Positions 13,101 to 22,343 of a stretch of 64,000 nucleotides of DNA are shown here, piece after piece. Made by a program: the position numbers and the translations under genes. The stretch comes from Watersipora subatra (Eukaryota; Bryozoa; Gymnolaemata; Cheilostomatida; Watersiporidae). The stretch spans positions 19,330,108 through 19,394,107 of the forward strand of contig NC_088717.1 of NCBI RefSeq assembly GCF_963576615.1. The letters are read 5' to 3'. The notes beneath the pieces were generated by a model, which was not told the DNA's origin, did not search any database, and saw only the letters and a list, made by a program, of their open reading frames with translations. Within the stretch, counting starts at the first letter, position 1; each line of letters starts with the position of its first letter.

Positions 13101-16100
13101 CACCATCTCATCTTTCCTTTTGAACACCATCTCACCTTCTCTTTTGAACACCATCTCATCTTCCCTTTTGAACACCATCTCATCTTCGTTTTAAACACCA
13201 TCTCATCTTCCTTTTGAACACCATCTTACCTTCCCTTTTAGACACCATCTCATCTTCTCTTTTGAACAGCATCTCATTTTCGTTTTGAACACCCTCTCAT
13301 CTGCCTTTTGAACACCATCTCACCTTCCCTTTTGAACACTATCTCATTTTCCCTTTTGAACACCCTCTCCTCTTCCCTTTTGAAAACCATCACATCCTCT
13401 TTTTTGAACACCATTTCATTTTCCTATTTGAACACCATCTCATCTTCCCTTTTGAACACCATCTCACCTTTCCTTTTGAACACCATCACATCTTCCTTTT
13501 TGAACACTATCTCATTTTCTCTTCTGAACACTATCTCTTCTTCCCTTTTGAACACCATCTCATTTTCTCTTTTGAACACCATCTCACCTTCCCTTCTGAA
13601 CACCACCACATCTTCCCTTTTGAACATCATCTCACCTTCCCTTTTGAACACCATCTCACCTTACTTGTCGTCTCTTTTCGGTGTCATTAAATGCTTTACA
13701 ATTTTTAAGGTATACATACTTAGAGGCTTTCAATGAACAGACTGTTGTTTTTTTTGTTTTTTTTTGTAGACCAACTGGTCCCATTTTGTATCATTCAAAA
13801 GCGTGGCCATTTGTGTTTCTGAGAAACAGGATTTGACAAGAAAATGCTGTTTTTATGCCAAAAACTTGCTTTATTTTTGTTTAATGTCTCAGCATTTATT
13901 TTTTATCTGGAAAATGTCTGACTTTTTCACCATGCTTAAAATTGCCATATTTTCTACTCTCATGAGACTATCGTCATTTTTTGTATCATTGTGAAGCACT
14001 GCTCTCTTTTTAACATTACAAGGTTTTCTTTCAGGCGAAGGCTAACAGTGGCACAACCATCTCCTTTCCTATCGTACCTGTGACAATTGGGTCAATGAAG
14101 GTCAGGGTCACTGCCACCACCCCTGGAGCTGCTGACGCCGTTCAGAGAGATCTGCTAGTTGAGGTTGCTATGGCGAAATTCTCTCAATAAACTTCTTGAT
14201 TCTAAACATGGTCCTAGCAATCCTTGAATACAAGGTCATATGATTGTCATTCTGGTGTCTGGACTAACTGCAGGCTGAGGGAGTGCAGAAGGAATACAAT
14301 CAAGCTGTACTCATTGATCTGAGCAACAGCTCTCTCTTCACAGAAACTCTGGCTATAGACTTACCCTCTAACGTTGTCAGCGATTCAGTACGGGTAGAGT
14401 TTTCTCTCATTGGTAAGCTTTCATTGCATTAAAGAACTTGAATGTAATTTCATAGGAGTTGCATTCTCTACACAAAATAGTGCTATTCATTCCAGATAGT
14501 TGCTGTATGATGTAGGGGATGTCATGGGACCCGCTTTGACTGGACTCGATAAGCTTATCAGGATGCCTTATGGCTGTGGAGAACAAAATATGCTCTTCTT
14601 TGCTCCCACAATTTTTGTTACTGAGTATCTCATGCAGACCAATCAACTCACAGCTGAAACTAAGGCTAAGAGTTTGGGATTCATGGAGAAAGGTCTGTAG
14701 TGTTTATGTGAGAGGAGTTTAAAAACTTAGGCTATGGTCTCTGTGCTATAACAGCTACTGGTTTACATACATCATTACTAGACAGTCATTGGTCAGAAGC
14801 ATTTCATCCTAATACAATATAAAGGGTGTTAGAGAAATAATATTTATCTATATATTACAAGATATGATATAACTCACCTGCGCCGTCTCGTCACTATTAG
14901 ATATATAAGGTGTCACACCTAAATTTTTACTTCCTGTGCGCCTTTTTAAAAAAGGAGCCAACTCATAGCTGTACTGTCTGGTCACTATTAGGTATATAAG
15001 ATGTCACACATTGGTCTTTACTTCCTGTGTGCCTTGTTCAAAAAATGATATAACTCACACCTGCACTGTCTTGTCACTTTTAGATATATAAGATGTCACA
15101 CATTGGTCTTTACTTCATGTGTGCCTTGTTCAAAAAATTATATAACTCCCAACTGTACTGTCTTGTCACTATTACATATATTAGGCGTCACACGTTGTTC
15201 TTTACTTCCTGTGTGCCCTGTTCAAAAAATGATATAACTCACACCTGCATTGTCTTGTCACTATTAGATATATAAGATGTCACACATGTCTTTACTTGCT
15301 GCTCACCTATTCTAAAAATAACTTTTTGTTTCTGACTGAAAATAGGTGAGGATACTGATGAATAGAATTCAATTACAGGTTATCAGAGAGAACTGACCTA
15401 TCAGAGATCGGATGGTTCATTCAGCGCATTTGGGCAAAGTGACCCTTCTGGAAGCATGTGGCTAACAGCTTTTGTAGTCAAGTCATTTCAACAAGCGAGA
15501 AGTTTTATTTTTGTGGATGAGAAGACAATTCTAAAAGCGGTTGACTGGATAATCAAAAGGCAAAATTCGGATGGGAGTTTTCCAGAACCTGGTCGCATCA
15601 TTCACAAGGAAATGTTGGTGAGCATTACCTAGTTACAAAAATCATGTAGTTGTGCTATAATATGCATAGCCACTATTCCTAGCGAGTGTCTTTTATAACA
15701 GGGTGGTGGAGCCAGTAGCAGAGTAACTTTGACGGCCTTTGTTCTGGCTGCCTTATCAGAAGTTCGAATCAGTTCTCCAAGACAGGTAGAAGGGCTTAGA
15801 ACTGCTTGGCGGTCTGGCCAGATGTATCTAGAAAGACAGGCGCGTGAACTTGCGGACCCCTACAGTTTGGCACTGACTTCTTACGCCCTTTTTAAATCCG
15901 GCAGTCCGTATGTCGATTTAGCATTTCAACCTCTTCAAAGACTTGCCATAACAGAAGGTAATTAGAAATGTTATGAGCATGAACACAATTTTACCATTTT
16001 TCAAAACAAGAGGCAGCTTTCTGGTACAATACATTTGTTAAAATGCATAATATCGACCTTAGTGTTTCTATGTATTGCTCTCTCAATTGATTTAGGCTTG

Positions 16101-18164
16101 TTTTAAAGAAAGATTGCCTGGAATAGGATTTGAACTCACAACTTTCAGCATAAGACCTATTGCTACTACCATGTGTGCCAATCCTTCAAATACCATGAAA
16201 GTTATACATATAGTTATTCTCTGTGCTTTATCCCCACATTTGATGATCTCTCATGTCGCTCGATACTGCCAGGGTACTAGTGATTTATAATTCATTCATG
16301 TAATTATTTAATTAGGGTACTTTTTTAGGGTATTTAATTAGTTTAATTGCAATAATAAAACTCTACCATTGCAAATATTTACCCTCAAAAAGGTTCAGAC
16401 TAAATAGAGTTGTCATATCGCACTTCTTACTTCTTTCTACATCTACTACTTTCTGCATTGATCTATGATTGTTTTAAGAACTCAGTGTATATTAGGTGGA
16501 ATGCAATACTGGCACCAGCCCCAACCAACTCCTGCAACCAACAGCAGAGCATGGAGGGCTCCACACCAGCAGGGTCGAGCTATTGACATAGAGCTAGCTG
16601 GTTATGTACTGCAGCTGGTCACAGAGAGATCTGGTGTCACAGAAGCGATGCCTATCCTTAAGTGGATTTCAGCTCAGAGAAACAGCAATGGTGGCTTCTC
16701 ATCAACTCAGGTTTGAGTCACTAATGCTATTTTTACACGTCCTTTCAAAATATGCCTAGCTCTTGTATCTACACACTAGAGCTATGCGTCTGTGCGTGTC
16801 GAGGTCTGATGTGAATACATCTATGAACTACTCTACATGAGCTAATATCATGCCTCTTCTACTGTTTCTAGGATACAGTTGTGGCATTACAAGCACTTGC
16901 TAAATATGCCAAAGTAGCATTTGGATCAAGTAATATGACTGTGGATGTTGCAGCAGCAGGACAAACCATTTCCTATAGCATCAGCTCTTCCAATGCTCTT
17001 TTGTTGCAAAGTCGGGTGGTTAGTAGTCCTTCCTACATTCTTGAGACAACCCTCAGCCAGTGTTACCTCATTCAGTTCTCTTCAGGTATCACATATATGT
17101 GTTATGGGTCTGACTTGTTTCTAGTTGGATGCTGATACCAAGTCTGTGAACCTATCAGCCAGCGGCTCTGGAGTAGCCTTAGCTCAAGTTTCTGTCAGTT
17201 ACAATGTGGAGGCATATGAACAAGAGCCCGCATTTGACACCGTAGCTACTATAATCAGTGAGTCAGACAAAAGGATTACTGTGAGAGTTTGTACCAGGTT
17301 AGTTATTACTAATGTAATATTCTGATTTGAGCTTTACAGCTTTACAGCTTTGCAGCAGTTTTCATAGTGAAGAAATGTACATATACAGATATCTCTGTAA
17401 AGGAATATGATACTAGTTTAAATTCCATACAGTCAGTGCGATATACATGTAAGACTGCTGAGGTGACAAGGGATGTGTGTGGTTACTAGGTGGTTGCTGG
17501 GTGGTACAACAGGCATGGCTGTTAAAGAGATCGGTATACCGAGTGGTTTCACGGCTGACATTGAGGCACTTGAGATGGAACGCTACGACGGAGTGAAGAG
17601 AATTGAAGAGGGTGACAGGAAGATTATTCTTTATTTTGATGAGGTAAGAGCACCTGTTGGACTTTCACTGTTGTTAGACTATCTTTCTAGCGAGTCTGTG
17701 GTTGTTTATTTGTTGTAAACTTCAGATGTCCATATATAGTAACTCTTTAAGGTGTATCCAGTGAACTGAAGGAAGTTCATAAGTATGTTTATGGTATGTT
17801 AACATACTACTTATAAATTACGAACTTTTCTAAGGAAGAACGCTCACAAATTAACAATCACTTGCAACCTTTTAAATTGCTCAAAAAAACAACAGTTGTG
17901 ACCAATTATAGACATCTAAATATATATTATTTAGTTTCCATGTTATTACAGCTTACAAGCGAGGAGAAGTGTGTAGAGGTCAATGCTGACAGAACAGGAT
18001 TAGTAGCTAAAGCTAGGCCAGTTGCTGTCAAGGTCTATGATTATTACGAGCCTGAGAACCAACAGACCATCTTCTACTCTAGCTCCCGTCTCGGTAACAA
18101 CAACATTTGCGATGTATGTGGAGATAACTGCGAGGGGTGCAGTGAATACTTGCGAAAAAAGTGA
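570..18164 (+). CDS. Gene A: thioester-containing protein (TEP/CD109/A2M family), 5'-partial, 26 exons visible
   Basis: Spliced from 26 exons: 570-640, 899-1027, 1744-1868, 1954-2089, 2254-2368, 3291-3403, 4090-4156, 5396-5526, 6014-6112, 6603-6730, 7525-7660, 8372-8521, 9293-9455, 11650-11881, 12286-12400, 12491-12706, 14035-14163, 14274-14412, 14516-14692, 15379-15617, 15702-15957, 16496-16710, 16872-17018, 17125-17297, 17490-17643, 17952-18164. All introns are GT-AG and the frame stays open for about 1321 codons to TGA. The order MG2-MG6, bait loop, MG7, CUB, thioester domain, CUB, C-terminal MG8 and a Cys-rich tail is that of secreted or surface TEPs. Such proteins are cut in the bait loop by proteases and then bind the attacker covalently through the thioester (family knowledge). 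The signal peptide and MG1 lie upstream of base 1. Weak points are the exon 14 acceptor and the exon 17 donor (GAG|gttgct). A true TEP is near certain; the immune role is inferred. Confidence 0.93.
2371..2600 (+). repeat. TAGCACTACTA-type short tandem repeat
   Basis: Tandem CACTACTATAG units with occasional CACATTTATATAG variants begin 2 bp after the donor of gene A exon 5 (2369), so the repeat virtually abuts the splice site. Confidence 0.85.
2775..3260 (+). repeat. 28-bp minisatellite in gene A intron 5
   Basis: About 16 units of AGTAGTTGTATAAAGAGGTG plus TATATATT, with point variants, end 30 bp before exon 6 of gene A. Confidence 0.9.
3567..3997. mobile_element. MITE-like element with long terminal inverted repeats, copy 1
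   Basis: The ends read ATGAACTTTAACGAAGTTTT and AAATTTTGTGTAAGTTCAT, which are inverted. Subterminal inverted blocks of about 100 bp contain GATCTGACTGCCAGGATGTT and its complement (AACATCCTGGCAGTCAGA). There is no ORF. The same element occurs at about 6747-7207, 35531-35983 and 61282-61714. The family is likely a non-autonomous DNA transposon; its superfamily is not identified. Confidence 0.75.
4760..4900 (-). repeat. Degenerate SINE-like remnant
   Basis: TATATATAAATCTCA followed by TCAAATTATAGCAATTAAAA and a GATCTC tract resembles the segment at 61720-61830. It is a probable relic of the same tRNA-like family as 35310-35460. Confidence 0.4.
5396..5916 (+). CDS. Gene A exon 8 with eleven tandem in-frame 5' splice sites
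   Basis: The exon starts after ttgttag at 5395 (phase 1) and encodes [17 protein letters not shown] through [20 protein letters not shown]. The first donor is GTAAGT at 5527. From there a 39-bp unit, made of 18 nt of exon end (ACCAGAGTTACTCTCACA) plus 21 nt of intron start, is repeated so that donors fall every 39 bp from 5527 to 5917. The third (5605) is mutated to ATAAGT, leaving ten usable GT donors. Because 39 is 13 codons, every donor joins exon 9 (6014) in the same frame, and each skipped donor would add 13 residues ([13 protein letters not shown]). The minimal exon of 131 nt is close to the 140 nt of gene B exon 9, so the first donor is probably ancestral. Which donors are used cannot be seen. 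Confidence 0.85.
5509..5937 (+). repeat. 39-bp minisatellite built from exon end plus splice donor
   Basis: Eleven units, each ACCAGAGTTACTCTCACA (exon 8 end) followed by GTAAGTACTTCAACACTAGC and a final A. Units 2, 3 and 4 carry variants, and units 5-10 are nearly identical, which indicates recent expansion on that side. Both strands are open for the full length. Confidence 0.95.
6014..9455 (+). CDS. Gene A exons 9-13: MG5 and MG6 up to the bait loop
   Basis: Exon 9 (6014-6112, [14 protein letters not shown]) and exon 10 (6603-6730, [15 protein letters not shown]) form MG5; the YQIWSRG block is typical of TEPs. Exon 11 (7525-7660) has [11 protein letters not shown] and [13 protein letters not shown]. 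Its donor (GTAGGT) is unlike the GTAAGT of gene B. Exon 12 (8372-8521) encodes [12 protein letters not shown] and is protein-identical to gene B exon 13. Exon 13 (9293-9455) ends in phase 1 after LTNSLIYVA and leads into the bait exon. By contrast exon 13 is strongly diverged from gene B exon 14. The introns hold a MITE-like element (about 6747-7207), an AT palindromic tract (7250-7400) and minisatellites. Confidence 0.88.
6747..7207. mobile_element. MITE-like element, copy 2
   Basis: It starts 17 bp after the donor of gene A exon 10. Its ends AAACTTACACAAAATTTTAG and AAAACTTTGTGAAAGTTCAT are inverted, and the subterminal GATCTGACGGCCAGGATGTT is inverted near 7100. It has no coding capacity. 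Confidence 0.75.
7250..7402. repeat. AGCTATAT palindromic simple repeat
   Basis: Self-complementary TATAGCTATATAGC/CATATATAGC units over 150 bp, able to fold into hairpins, about 120 bp before gene A exon 11. Confidence 0.85.
8095..8340 (+). repeat. Minisatellite with GTAAGTAT motif, gene A intron 11
   Basis: About seven units of roughly 35 bp, each with CAGGTGTAAGTATCAATGAT or variants, containing a consensus 5' splice-site string. The orthologous intron of gene B (44612-45050) has the same unit in about 13 copies, so this array predates the duplication or was exchanged. Confidence 0.9.
9690..9900 (+). repeat. 23-bp minisatellite
   Basis: About nine units of CAGTCATTACTACAGTTACT plus ATA, in gene A intron 13. 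Confidence 0.85.
10660..11065 (+). repeat. 20-bp minisatellite
   Basis: About 20 units of CTGCTGCATATCACACCTGT with variants; looser copies extend back to about 10290. It lies in the intron before the gene A bait exon. Confidence 0.85.
11650..11881 (+). CDS. Gene A exon 14: bait region (single version)
   Basis: The frame is open for 76 codons and ends [16 protein letters not shown], the conserved post-bait motif also present in both gene B bait exons, followed by CA|GTGAGT (phase 2). The first part is unlike gene B and Arg-rich ([18 protein letters not shown]). In this family the bait loop is the target of attacking proteases, so the Arg clusters suggest trypsin- or furin-like cleavage (inference). 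The acceptor is uncertain: I chose AG at 11648-11649 because it alone keeps phase 1 continuous with exon 13, but its pyrimidine tract is poor. No second bait exon was found in the 2.2-kb upstream intron, in contrast to gene B. Confidence 0.75.
12286..14412 (+). CDS. Gene A exons 15-18: MG7 and first half of CUB
   Basis: Exon 15 (12286-12400) encodes [17 protein letters not shown], exon 16 (12491-12706) [20 protein letters not shown], exon 17 (14035-14163) [19 protein letters not shown] and exon 18 (14274-14412) [16 protein letters not shown]. Together these are the MG7 core and the leading CUB strands that pack against the thioester domain. Exon 17 ends at GAG|gttgct, a weak donor in both paralogues (gene B GAG|gtctgt). 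Gene A residues after IVIDDSG differ from gene B (LMELAQKM versus STRNVKRQ). The 1.3-kb intron after exon 16 is mostly a 24-bp minisatellite. Confidence 0.88.
12842..13665 (+). repeat. 24-bp minisatellite in gene A intron 16
   Basis: About 34 units of CTTTTGAACACCATCTCATC plus TTCC. Since 24 is a multiple of three, long open frames (NTISSSLL) appear on both strands, but there is no reason to think they are translated. Confidence 0.92.
14516..14692 (+). CDS. Gene A exon 19: thioester exon (GCGEQNM)
   Basis: The intact thioester motif GCGEQNM is encoded at 14572-14592 within [19 protein letters not shown]. Cys and Gln of this motif form the internal thioester that couples to surfaces (family knowledge). 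The exon is taken to start at 14516 after gatgtag, because this gives [10 protein letters not shown] across the junction as in other A2M-family proteins. The upstream AG sites at 14495 and 14499 would bring in a stop or the wrong frame. Gene A has Phe where gene B and most relatives have Asn (MLFFAP versus MLNFAP). Confidence 0.93.
14865..15300 (+). repeat. About 93-bp tandem repeat, gene A intron 19
   Basis: About five units containing AGATATATAAGATGTCACAC and CTGTGTGCCTTGTTCAAAAA. The gene B intron has about two related units at 31495-31690, so copy number has changed since duplication. Confidence 0.85.
15379..16710 (+). CDS. Gene A exons 20-22: thioester (alpha-alpha barrel) domain with catalytic His
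   Basis: Exon 20 (15379-15617) reads [19 protein letters not shown] and ends PGRIIHKEM. The His codon at 15603-15605 aligns with the catalytic histidine of C3-type thioester domains, where it gives a fast-reacting, hydroxyl-preferring thioester (family knowledge). Exon 21 (15702-15957) has [13 protein letters not shown] and [19 protein letters not shown]. Exon 22 (16496-16710) has [16 protein letters not shown] and [11 protein letters not shown]. The helix-pair pattern is that of the TED barrel. Exon 21 is the most diverged of the three relative to gene B; exon 22 is nearly identical. Confidence 0.9.
16085..16290 (-). mobile_element. tRNA-derived SINE, copy 1
   Basis: On the minus strand, a leader starting near ACTAGTACCCTGGCAGTATC and GAGCGACATGAGAGATCATC is followed by a tRNA-like part with B box GAGTTCAAATCC. 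It shares this layout with 20790-21045, 24110-24310 and 30265-30500. Confidence 0.65.
16872..18164 (+). CDS. Gene A exons 23-26: end of TED, CUB second half, MG8 receptor-binding domain, Cys-rich tail
   Basis: Exon 23 (16872-17018) [18 protein letters not shown], exon 24 (17125-17297) [17 protein letters not shown], exon 25 (17490-17643) [17 protein letters not shown] and exon 26 (17952-18164) [16 protein letters not shown], ending [11 protein letters not shown] and a short basic tail before TGA. The Cys cluster (five Cys in exon 26) resembles the C-terminal cysteine signature of invertebrate TEPs. I see no hydrophobic GPI-type tail, so secretion is likelier than anchoring. For exon 23 I use the donor at 17019 (GTG|gttagt), which reproduces the gene B exon length and a normal family junction. 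Confidence 0.92.
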
Positions 18165-18366
18165 ATGACTGGTTTCTGATAAGAAATCAGCACATTTTGA
18201 ACGATTGCTGTCAGCTTTTAGTTTATCATATAGTGAGTAGTTGCAATGCTTTGCATTTATTAGTTGTGTATTTTATGCCAAATATTATTTTTATTACGTT
18301 ATAATAATAATTGGATGGCTTCAATTTCATAGAACTTATATAATCCATAAGTAGATTATATCAGAT

Positions 18367-18372
18367 AATAAA
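18367..18372 (+). terminator. Candidate poly(A) signal of gene A
   Basis: AATAAA lies about 200 bp after the TGA of gene A in an AT-rich stretch with no coding potential. It is the first canonical hexamer downstream of the stop codon. The assignment is positional only. Confidence 0.5.
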
Positions 18373-19089
18373 CACGCATGAATACTAACTCATGAGATTT
18401 AGTGTTTATAATGGTTATTATGCCATTTATGCCTTTTGCCAACATCTTGATTGCTTAATGAATTTCAAAAAAATTTTCATTCTGTCTAACAAAAATTCCC
18501 TTTTGTTGAACTAAAATGTTTCAAAAATCAGTTGAACTGCTGCTTGAACTTGTTCAACTCACAGAAAACCATTTGATTGCGACAGCCAATCAGAGCAGAT
18601 AAAGTGCAGTTTTATTTTCTCATGCAAAACAAGCTAGCAAGAGCTACTAGCAAATAAGAACGACAAACGCGTTTGTGTCATTCGTGAAACAAATTAGCAA
18701 TAATCAGGCAAATGTTAGCAACAGATTATTGGCTAGTGTATGCAGTCTTAGTGGAAATAAAATGAAAAATAATTATAGCACACAAATCCTTAACATTCCA
18801 AGCTTTGTTGCAAAAGGATTGATTAATTATGATTGTATAATGACATGTGTGATATTGGGAGCATTTTCTCTCGCAGATATGTTATAGAAAAGTATCGAAA
18901 CCTGTTTGATAAAAACAGTGCATAATTTTCTAATCACATACTGTTATACTATTATATACAACTAAAATATGGTGGTGAACTATATCAATTTAAAATATGT
19001 AACAGACAACATATTATGTTCAGGTTTTTTCGAACATCGGAAAGTATTAGATCAACTATCAAATTTTGTGATGATGTCTTGCGCAGTGT

Positions 19090-19280
19090 GCAAATGAATA
19101 AAGCAATAAGATCAATACAATCAATAAATAATCAATCAATCAAAAGCAATCAATAATATCAATAAAACTAATGAGATCAATATGACCAATAAGATCAATA
19201 CAATCAATACAATCAATAATATCAATAAAATCAATGAGATCAATAAGATCAATACAATCAGTACGATCAATAAAATAAAC
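19090..19280 (+). repeat. ATCAATAA-type tandem repeat
   Basis: Irregular units of ATCAATAAGATCAATACA over about 190 bp, downstream of gene A. Confidence 0.85.
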
Positions 19281-20739
19281 TTATTTTACGAGTTTATAAT
19301 AAAATTACTATCACTGGTGAATTCAAGTCAATATTAAGCTACATATGGCTGAGTTTGCCTTTTTATATCCTTGTAAAACTGGTCTCATAAGAACAACCTT
19401 TGAGATCGACTGTATTAATGCCTGTCTCCCACAATAACACTGAATGAAATGTCTCCTGATCAAAACCAACAAAAATACACTTCACGCAAGAATTACACAT
19501 GTGCAAAATATAGTGTCTGTAGTTTATAAAAAGGTCATACACTATGTTACCCGACAAATGAGCAGAAACAAGATGTCACTGCTATACAGCTGCAAGACTG
19601 CAATAAAAATAGAGATTGTGATAATATCTTAATATAACGTCTACTGCTTATAAACAGCCCATAAGTGTTAAAAAGGTGTATAAAAATTACTACAACTTAC
19701 TGCCATATTGACTTATGCCTAGCCTTCTGCGCAGTGTTCACTGTCAGTAAAACTGTCAGTAGTTCTGAGTTTGGCATGTATCAGCTACTACCAGCCTAAC
19801 ATCGTTAGATTAAAGAAATTTAACAAATTTTTAATCAAGATGCTGATGGTTTGCCAGTCTCACACAAACTGATTGCAATGTAAAATTAGCTAAAAATCTG
19901 ATTGGTTCGTTTACAAGATGATAAGACAACTTCGAAACTCTGTGATCAGGGATTAAAGAACTGTGGATCCCAATAAATTCTAACATTTTCAGCACAGAAA
20001 CAGAAAAGTCAATATGATTATTTGAATCTCAATTTATTAATTCACTTGATCACTAATTTTCAACTGCAATTGAAATAGTATTTTGAACAAATATAAATTT
20101 TATCACGGTGTACTGCTATTGCTGACTACACTACTAACAAGCTCAGCATTCTACTAGATAATCATGCAGTCATGTATGTGATGCTCAGTGGAGTAGTCAA
20201 TTGACACAATTACAAACAAAAAACACAATTTTGTTTCATTAATATTGTGTTGTTGGTACTAAAACACTCATTTGTTGTATTGTGTTTTATTATATTATTT
20301 TATATATTATATTGTGTTTTATTCACTGTAGAGTGCTAAAGTTATTTGATCTGATACTTCTTAAAGATTCTTTCTGTTAGTTGAACTTTTAACACTTTTC
20401 CAACTTTATAAACTCAACCTATTCTACATTTTATGGATCTTTGTGAAAGAAACAGCTGATACTCTGATTAACAAATAATTGTTAAAAATTCAAATGTCAT
20501 TATTATTATTCAAAAATTCAAATCATAGTTTTTTATTTTTACTTTGGAACACATTGATAATACATAAATGTGTCAGTTATTCTAGAAATTTCTACCATAA
20601 CAACAGCTATGTCCAATTTGTTTGAAACAACGGTTGGAGGTCCATAAAAATATAAAAGAACTTACAACATTTAGATTAGCAGCCTGGCATTCAGGGCTAA
20701 TCTATACAGGCCATAGTTCTATACTTTACTAAAAACAAT

Positions 20740-21045
20740 GTCTGTTTATCTGTTTGTCTGTTCGTCTGTTCGAAGACACGCTAAGAGGGTTAGGAAAAGA
20801 GATTACCTGGCTCAGGAATCAAACCGCAGATTCAAAAGCATACACACTATCATCACACTACTAGGTCACTTTAAAACTTTGTAGTACAATTATCCGCATA
20901 CTGATTAATCATGATGATCTCTCACATGACGCGAGACTGGCAAAAGCACTAGTTCAAAATAATTGTGCAAATTGTCTGCGCTTTATCGGCACACATGACA
21001 ATCTCTCACGTCACACTAGACTACCAGGGTACTAATTTTTGATAA
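20740..21045 (-). mobile_element. tRNA-derived SINE, copy 2, with GACAGACA-type end
   Basis: On the minus strand, a leader with TAGTACCCTGGTAGTCTAGT and two AGAGAT blocks, then a tRNA-like section, then a tail of CGAACAGACGAACAGACAAA. The leader appears partly duplicated (two CTCTCAC blocks at about 20920 and 21005). Confidence 0.6.
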
Positions 21046-21626
21046 TACTCATTTTACTCTACTGCACAAAGGAATTTCTAGCATTTACTTAGTACCTATA
21101 AAACTTACAAAGACTGGGCTCAAATAGGCCAGTACAGTTTGCTATGTACATGCCGTATTTTGAGGTGATAATAATTATTACTTAACACTTTTCTCATCTT
21201 CTCTTTTTTGCTCTTGTCTCTACTCTTTGTCTTTCTCTCTCTTTCTCTTCTTCTCTTGTGGCAATTGAGTCTCTACTGAGATGCTGCTAATCTGTAGATA
21301 GCTTTATCATCAAACCTCGACTTAAAATTCATTCCACATCTATTAAAAATCTTCAAAACATAAAAGAATATGAGCAAATATTTGTCTCTACATACAGAGT
21401 AATCTCCAGCATGTAACTTCCAAAAGTATTTGATAAATTACATTTTTGTGAGTAGCAGTTAACGGATTGGTAAAATTACATATACATGTAGTACATAAAT
21501 TACATTAAAGTACATTACATTATTTATGTAATTAAAATTATTACAGCAAATAAGGTTGCGTTTCACTCAACCATCGAGCCTATGCACCGCTACATTTCTG
21601 TTTGTGTGTCCCTAAGGTAAGATAAT

Positions 21627-21693
21627 AAAACTAACCAATGAAAAAGGCTTTTATTAATATTATTAATAAAAGCCTTTTTCATTGGTTAGTTTT
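21627..21693. repeat. Perfect 67-bp palindrome (33-bp arms, 1-bp centre)
   Basis: The left arm AAAACTAACCAATGAAAAAG... ending ATTAATA (21627-21659) is exactly complementary to 21661-21693. It is intergenic, upstream of gene C. It could be a foldback element or a recent inverted duplication. Confidence 0.95.
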
Positions 21694-22191
21694 CAGTTAG
21701 TTTTTACATATGGTATGACTTTTAACATTTAGTTCTTTAAATGCATTTTAATACTACACGTAATTGCTTGAAGTACTTATCATTGAGTTTTGAGTTTTAC
21801 AACCAATCAAGCGCAATACAATGCATTTCTATTACACTATTTGCTTCAACAAACAACGATTTCTTCATACGAAGCAGATATCGAAGCAGATTAGCTTTGG
21901 GATTGCTGTACTTGGGCTTAGCAGTGCGAGCCTCAAACTTTGTGGCGCGAACGGAAGCAGCTGATCTATTCATTATTTCGGCTGACTCGTCATCCTTCCC
22001 CTACTGTTCGATTGATTTTTGATTCCTTTGGAAACATGCAGCGAGTCACCGCTGCGAGACAGCTCAGAAAAGGCATTGACATTTTCATTCTCTAAGTGAC
22101 CATGGCTTGATTTGCCGCTCTCTTCCGCTATCACTCTAATTCTGCTAATATCAGCAATGATGCAGAAATAGCCACGAATGCTGCGAGCTTA

Positions 22192-22233
22192 TGACGTAAT
22201 ACTAGCATAGCTGTGAGTGCAGTGTATATATAA
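22192..22233 (+). promoter_or_regulatory. Candidate core promoter of gene C
   Basis: A TATATATAA box (22225-22233) sits 111 bp upstream of the gene C start codon, preceded by a CRE/ATF-like TGACGTAA (22192-22199). The spacing fits a short 5' UTR starting near 22255-22265. The assignment rests on motif and position alone; TATA-like strings are common in this AT-rich sequence. Confidence 0.4.
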
Positions 22234-22343
22234 TTGTGGGGGTATGAATGGTTGAATAAAGAATTAAAGGCTTTGAAGAAGACAGAAGTGGTATCCATTA
22301 GCACTGTCCAGTAGCAGTGTCCATCATAAGCGTGTGACTGATA

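Larger units (their letters stand above)
18165..22343. other. Intergenic region between gene A and gene C
   Basis: It contains the probable 3' UTR of gene A, an ATCAATAA-type short repeat (19090-19280), a SINE (20740-21045), a perfect palindrome (21627-21693) and the promoter region of gene C. Short ORFs such as 19363-19557 and 21741-22022 have no recognisable domain or supporting splice structure. Confidence 0.7.

Noticed and set aside
12856..13736. Open frames of repeated NTISSSLL and MVFKRE
   Set aside because: Products of the 24-bp minisatellite between gene A exons 16 and 17; present on both strands equally.
14496..14515. Earlier acceptors for the thioester exon (AG at 14495 or 14499), as implied by the longer open frame LLYDVGDV
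   Set aside because: They give a stop or wrong frame with the phase-1 donor at 14412; AG at 14515 gives [10 protein letters not shown] and the same solution in gene B.
17019..17124. Extension of gene A exon 23 through [14 protein letters not shown]
   Set aside because: The gttagt donor at 17019 keeps phase and family length; the extension is not conserved in gene B, where the frame changes after TTLSQC.
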